A stretch of DNA of 64,000 bases from Onchocerca volvulus (lineage: Eukaryota; Nematoda; Chromadorea; Rhabditida; Onchocercidae), in NCBI GenBank assembly GCA_000499405.2, contig HG738139.1, positions 1,840,976 to 1,904,975 of the forward strand. The letters are read 5' to 3'. Made by a program: the position numbers and the translations under genes. The notes under the pieces are model-generated. The model saw nothing but the letters and a program-made list of their open reading frames with translations, did not search any database and had not been told where the DNA came from. Below, piece by piece: positions 59,327-64,000 of the stretch (positions within the stretch are counted from its first letter, which is position 1; each line of letters starts with the position of its first letter).

Positions 59327-60263
59327 ATTCGTCATTTTCTATTCGAAGTACAAAGATGACGTCAATTTCAAGTTGTTGTACAAAATAAAAAGAGGAAGGG
59401 AAGGATGAAATATCGGCTAATAATAATCATAAATAGATGATATGGAATATGTAATTATGATGATTGCGGCGACGAATAATTTGAATAACAATTTTCCATT
59501 CATTTTTTTTTAATCTTCCTACTTTTTCTTTTAGGTATTTTAGAAAGCTTGTTGGAACTTGTCCGTTTATTTGTTTCTTATTTAACTCATTTATTCATTA
59601 TTTACTCTTCAGTCTTTTTCTTTGACAAGTTTTGGGGATTTATTTATTTTTTTTCAATAAATTAAGGTATTATGAAGGAATGTTCATTTTATTCATTTAA
59701 ATGTTCCTATAAAAATTGGAATATTGTAAAAAATTTACGATATTTCCATTTCTTTTTTTTTTCATTTTTCTCATTTGTTGCTTTGTTTATTTGTTTATTT
59801 TTTGTTTGAATTTCTCCGATGTGTTTTGTAATTTGAAAAAGATTTTAAAAGCTCAACAAACCTGTCATAATTTCCATCAAATTTCTCCTCTTGGATTGGT
59901 TATATAGAAAATTTTCAATTTCGGGTATATTTTAATAAATTATATTCATAGCAATGAGGTTTTTTTTTTTTTTTTTTTCTGATCATTTTCATGAATAATA
60001 GAGCAACAAAACTTGGATTAATAGATTACCAGCTTGATATGAAGTTTACGAAACGTCGTTGTGCTCTGTTATCTTCTTCATTTCCACGTCATGGTGTTAT
60101 AGTTTCGAATCCAAATTTTGTATTATAACTGTTGTAAAATAATTTTGATGGTTAATGATCAAAGCTTCTCATCGGTTTCATTTCCATTGCTTGTTTGTAT
60201 TAATCCAATTTTTCTTTTCTTTAGCTGAGATTGTTTTCTTCCTCATATTATTGAAAGTAAACG

Positions 60264-60335
60264 AGAGAGAGAGAGAGAGAGAGAGGGAGAAAGAAAGGGA
60301 GGGAAAGAGAAATAAAGAGAAAAGAAGCGAGCGAT
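60264..60335. repeat. (GA)n-rich purine tract
   Basis: GAGAGAGAG followed by GGGAAAGAGAAA runs, about 1 kb from the (TC)-rich tract and of opposite sense. Confidence 0.85.
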
Positions 60336-60467
60336 AGTAATGCGATCAGAGATATTCGATCGTTTCATACTCTCTCTGATAAGGTCTTCTGCTCATTTCT
60401 TCCTAATTTTTTTTTTTTTTTTTCGTACTTTGTACTATATAAAAAGAGCATATGCTAATATAAAAAT

Positions 60468-60545
60468 ATACACATCCACACATACAAACATACACATACA
60501 CGCATACAAACATACATATGTACCTACCAACCTATCTACATATTT
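60468..60545. repeat. CA/CATA-rich simple repeat
   Basis: ACACATCCACACATACAAAC and following CATACA words over about 78 bp. Confidence 0.85.
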
Positions 60546-63500
60546 CTTTTTGCACAACGAATGGGCATTTGTGTTGTGGATTTGACGTATGAGAGAGCTT
60601 CCGAAGTACTTTTTTTTTTGTTTCATTATTTTTCTCATCCTCTTATTGCACTATTTTGAGCATTAAATTGAACATTTCGTGTCGGTCAGATCATTTGCAA
60701 CTTAGTTGAGATTAATACAGACAAGCTGAATTATTAGGATTCATTTATAGCAATAATCTTTTAAGCAGATTTATTGTAAATTGCTGATATAAGTAATTAG
60801 CAACTTTAAAGATTCGTTTATTTGAACGAGAAATGCGATGACCTTAATGAAGTATGAGTATGTTGGAAAGAAAAGAGGGCGCCTCATGATAACTCTATAG
60901 CTTTAAATATTCCGCAAAACTTTGACCTTATATGAAATTCGATAAAAAATGCACCATCATAGGTCAAGCAATAATTTGAACTTTTGAAATTGTTATACAA
61001 TTAATTACAAAGTGAGGGAATATAATTTTCGAGACTTGTGCTCATATGCTTGAGCAGTTGTAAAGTCTCAATTTTTTTTTTTAGAGACTAATATTGACGA
61101 ATAATGGCAAATTCCTAACTATGTTCTTTTTCTGTTCTCGATCAAAGAGCTTTTGAATATCAATCATATTTAACTGGGACTTATCAGCTGTATATGTTCT
61201 GCTATAGTTATAAGCATTGCTGTAGTTATTATTGCTCTTTCGATATTCTGTTCCATCAATAGAAGAAAAAAAAAAGGATATTTAGAATAGTTGCTTCTTG
61301 TAAAAACAGCTATTTTTCTTTTTTCTAAAATTTAACAATCATAAATTTCATCAATTTATTTCATTTTTTATTGAATTTTATTTTTCGTTTGAAATTTTTT
61401 TCGAGCAAAAAAGAAAGAATCATTTCGAGGAATTTTCATTTATGCAATATGTCCCATTATTTTGTTCATAATCTTCTTTAGAAATCGACAATTAATATGC
61501 GTCATTGTTAAGTAAATTAGACACCTGTATTTCGACATATCGTAAATACAATGAATGCATAATAGACATGCAAATGCATTTGTATTGCAATGTGTTACAA
61601 ATGCAATGAATTTGCATAATAGATATGCAAATGGATTTACACGTTTGAGATATAATTAAATTTTTTCAGCTATCGAATCATTAATATTTTTTGCCCTATC
61701 AAATTATTGTTGACTGAAAACTGCAAAAGCAGGTTTTTTTCAAGATTTAAATGTAATGAAGTAACCAAATGGTAAGCCTTATTTTCAAATTCTCAGTTGT
61801 TTCTTTGATATTCCTTTCCAATAAGGCAAACATTTGGAATAATACTTTGAGCCATCTTTAAACAATGTTCACATCTTATACGAGATTGTTTATCAAATAA
61901 GAAATGCTAGATTCCATAACGATTCAACAACTCATGACCAATATATCTAGTTTTGTAGGATATACATGTTTTGACGAAACAATAGCTTTACATACATGAT
62001 ATAATTATAAAATCATAGCCAACGATGAGGTCGATTTAAACCTGAAATTTTGATTACCTAAAATTGCCTTGGCTTGAAAAATTCGAGGTTTTGCTTCACA
62101 TTCTCTTGATATTACTTAACAGTTTCCACAGTTTATAAGATGCTCAATTTTGAGTTTCCTGTGAAGAATTAATACAAAGAGGATGAAATTCGAGGGATCC
62201 AAATACATGAAGGTGATTTTTAATATTCGAAATGATTCAGTTAACTGATTGAGGAAAGAAATGAAAAAAAAAAAAAATGAATCGTGATAATGATTCAAAT
62301 TCAGAATAAATGAAACGTCCTAATTTTTACGTGGAATCTTAATGTGTGGTACAGCATATGTATGTATGTGTGGCATATATATGCATATATTATTTGCATG
62401 ATAAAGGAAGAATGAAAAGATATTGTTGTGGGAGATGAATATCACTTTGTCTCAATATTTTCAACTATACCTAAACTCAAATTTCCTTTGAATATAAAAA
62501 AAAAGCCAAGTTTAAGCTCTCGATTTCTTACATCGAGATTGTTTACCATTAAGTATATTGTGTGGTTGTCAGAGGACTGCCTGAAAGTTTATGTTAGTTT
62601 TCAGTCATTGGATTATATAGATGTGTAATCTCTGATTAGTTAAATAATTCATCAGCAAAATAGCTTTCTATCTTGTGAAATTTTCCTTGCCATTTTCTAC
62701 GATTCATTCTTTCAACTGTTGATAGTCTGACAAACTGACGAAGATGATTAGTAAAGTGAAAAGTGTAACAATATGGAAAAATTTTGCACTCAAGAGAGAA
62801 AAGAAATGAAGATAGGAAGAAGTTGAAGTTATTAAGATTAAGGATGAAGCAGTTTTCATTTTTTCTTATCTAAATTTCTCCTACAACAATCGATCTACGA
62901 TCTATTATGACGATGCATTGACTAATGAGTGCATGATATATAAATTTGTCAGTTAATTAAATGTTAAGTCATTGAACTATCAAATAAATGGCCTTGATAT
63001 ATAACAAATTATTACCAACAAATAATGCATGCTATTTCATTTGCATCATTTCAAATAAAATACACTTTTTTCGCACCTTTTCAAACTCCCTTTCAACTAG
63101 TTCATAATGAGTGCATTCTTTTTTCCCTTCTTTTTTTTCTTTTCTTTTACAAATTTGTTCATTTTTGTTGAATATTTTTACCAGTTAATAAAAGATGCAT
63201 TCTTTCACTTGCATACATTTGTAAATTTTTGTGTTCATCCCTGGCTCATTTGTTACAATGTAATTAAAAAAGCAACTTCATTGTTTTGCACTTTTCGGCA
63301 AGATTAAAAATTATTCATTAAATTCATTAATTTCACTTGAAAATACGTTTATTTCCTATTATATATAGGAGTGTTTAGATGGAAATAATCGTGTTCTTAT
63401 CAATATGTGGTTTTTAGAATCTTGCATCTAAGATATATCTGCGTGATATTTGCCAGATGTTATATCAAGGCCTACATTCTTTCTGTAATTTTTTTTCCCT

Positions 63501-64000
63501 TTTTTAGAAAAAAATTCTTCGATTAATCGGAACTAAAGGTCATTTGATAAAAATGTCCATTTCACCGAAAATTGTATTATTTAACTTAGTGTTCATTTCT
63601 TTTTGTAATATTACGTAACATTTGATTTCAAGAAATTTGGATATCATTTTTACCCTCTTTTTTTAGAAATTTCGAATATATATTTTTTTTCATTAGTTTA
63701 TTTAAATATTATCGACGAGTTAGTGTTGAAAGTAGAAATGTTTTTCCAAAAATTATAGATTCAAACGTTCTTCAGAATTTTTTTTCCTTTTAGAAATTAT
63801 TATTTTACACTAATTTTTTATTCTCCTTTGTAGATAAGTTGACAATAAGCAGCGATTGTCCTGATCCATCTCATTGTCTTCTGTGATATGTTACAAATGA
63901 TAATGCATAACAATCGTGATGTTGAATGTTTGACTTGAAATAATCGAAAGTTTAATTGTCGACCTGAGTAATGCCGAAGTTGGACATAAAAATTTAGTTG

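Larger units (their letters stand above)
56255..64000. other. Long CREB intron (probable), no exon recognised
   Basis: About 7.7 kb of AT-rich DNA after the KID exon with no recognisable exon. It holds (TA)n at 56469-56495, (TC)-rich at 59252-59326, (GA)-rich at 60264-60335, CA/CATA-rich at 60468-60545, and T runs near 59960. Alternative CREB promoters could lie here but no motif marks one. Confidence 0.5.

Noticed and set aside
60050..60115. tRNA-like B-box word (GTTTCGAATCC)
   Set aside because: No A-box, acceptor stem or anticodon arm can be formed around it.
1..64000. CRISPR array, bacterial operon or organelle DNA
   Set aside because: Spliceosomal introns, nematode gene families and a eukaryotic promoter are present; the tandem repeats here have no unique equal-length spacers.

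Overview
This is AT-rich (roughly 70% A+T or more) nuclear DNA from a nematode, most likely a filarial or other clade III (spirurid) species. The evidence is short exons in AT-rich introns with TTTNCAG-type acceptors, likely spliced-leader acceptors just upstream of start codons, an Srx-type serpentine receptor, a nematode-type TTBK-like kinase and a Helitron. The species call is inference. All recognisable genes with complete exon chains lie on the + strand.

Layout. 1-330: remnant of a BEL/Pao retrotransposon. 4351-9275: twelve-exon TTBK/casein-kinase-1-like protein kinase (379 aa), flanked by an 85-bp inverted repeat. 10352-11700: Helitron-type end sequences and a small tandem repeat. 12.8-16.6 kb: scattered exon-like segments with no recognised domain. 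16791-19271: intact seven-exon Srx-like GPCR (320 aa). 21.24-24.35 kb (-) and 27.95-28.73 kb (+): two broken Helitron copies in opposite orientation, with a decayed C2H2 zinc-finger pseudogene between them. 28.84-38.5 kb: simple repeats and AT-rich filler. 38559-38982: a possible 53-aa gene.

40.4-44.9 kb: the HEXIM homologue (312 aa) with a CCAAT/TATA promoter. 47534-52117: an eight-exon polypeptide GalNAc-transferase (460 aa) that lacks the lectin domain and ends in the ER-retention-like tetrapeptide HEEL. 52643-52960: an unrecognised 105-aa gene. 54960-beyond 64000: the 5' part of a CREB (crh-1-like) gene with the kinase-inducible domain; its bZIP exons must lie past the window.

The genes do not form one pathway. 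HEXIM (P-TEFb inhibitor) and CREB are both transcriptional regulators. The GalNAc-transferase is a secretory-pathway enzyme, and the kinase and GPCR belong to expanded nematode families. The most unusual items are the lectin-less GalNAc-transferase with a retrieval signal, a three-unit repeat carrying TGACGT half-sites inside the CREB gene's own first intron, structured RNA candidates in HEXIM introns, and palindromic 83-85 bp elements with Helitron-like ends. Exon borders were placed by hand from splice signals, reading phase and family motifs; each multi-exon model keeps one frame throughout.
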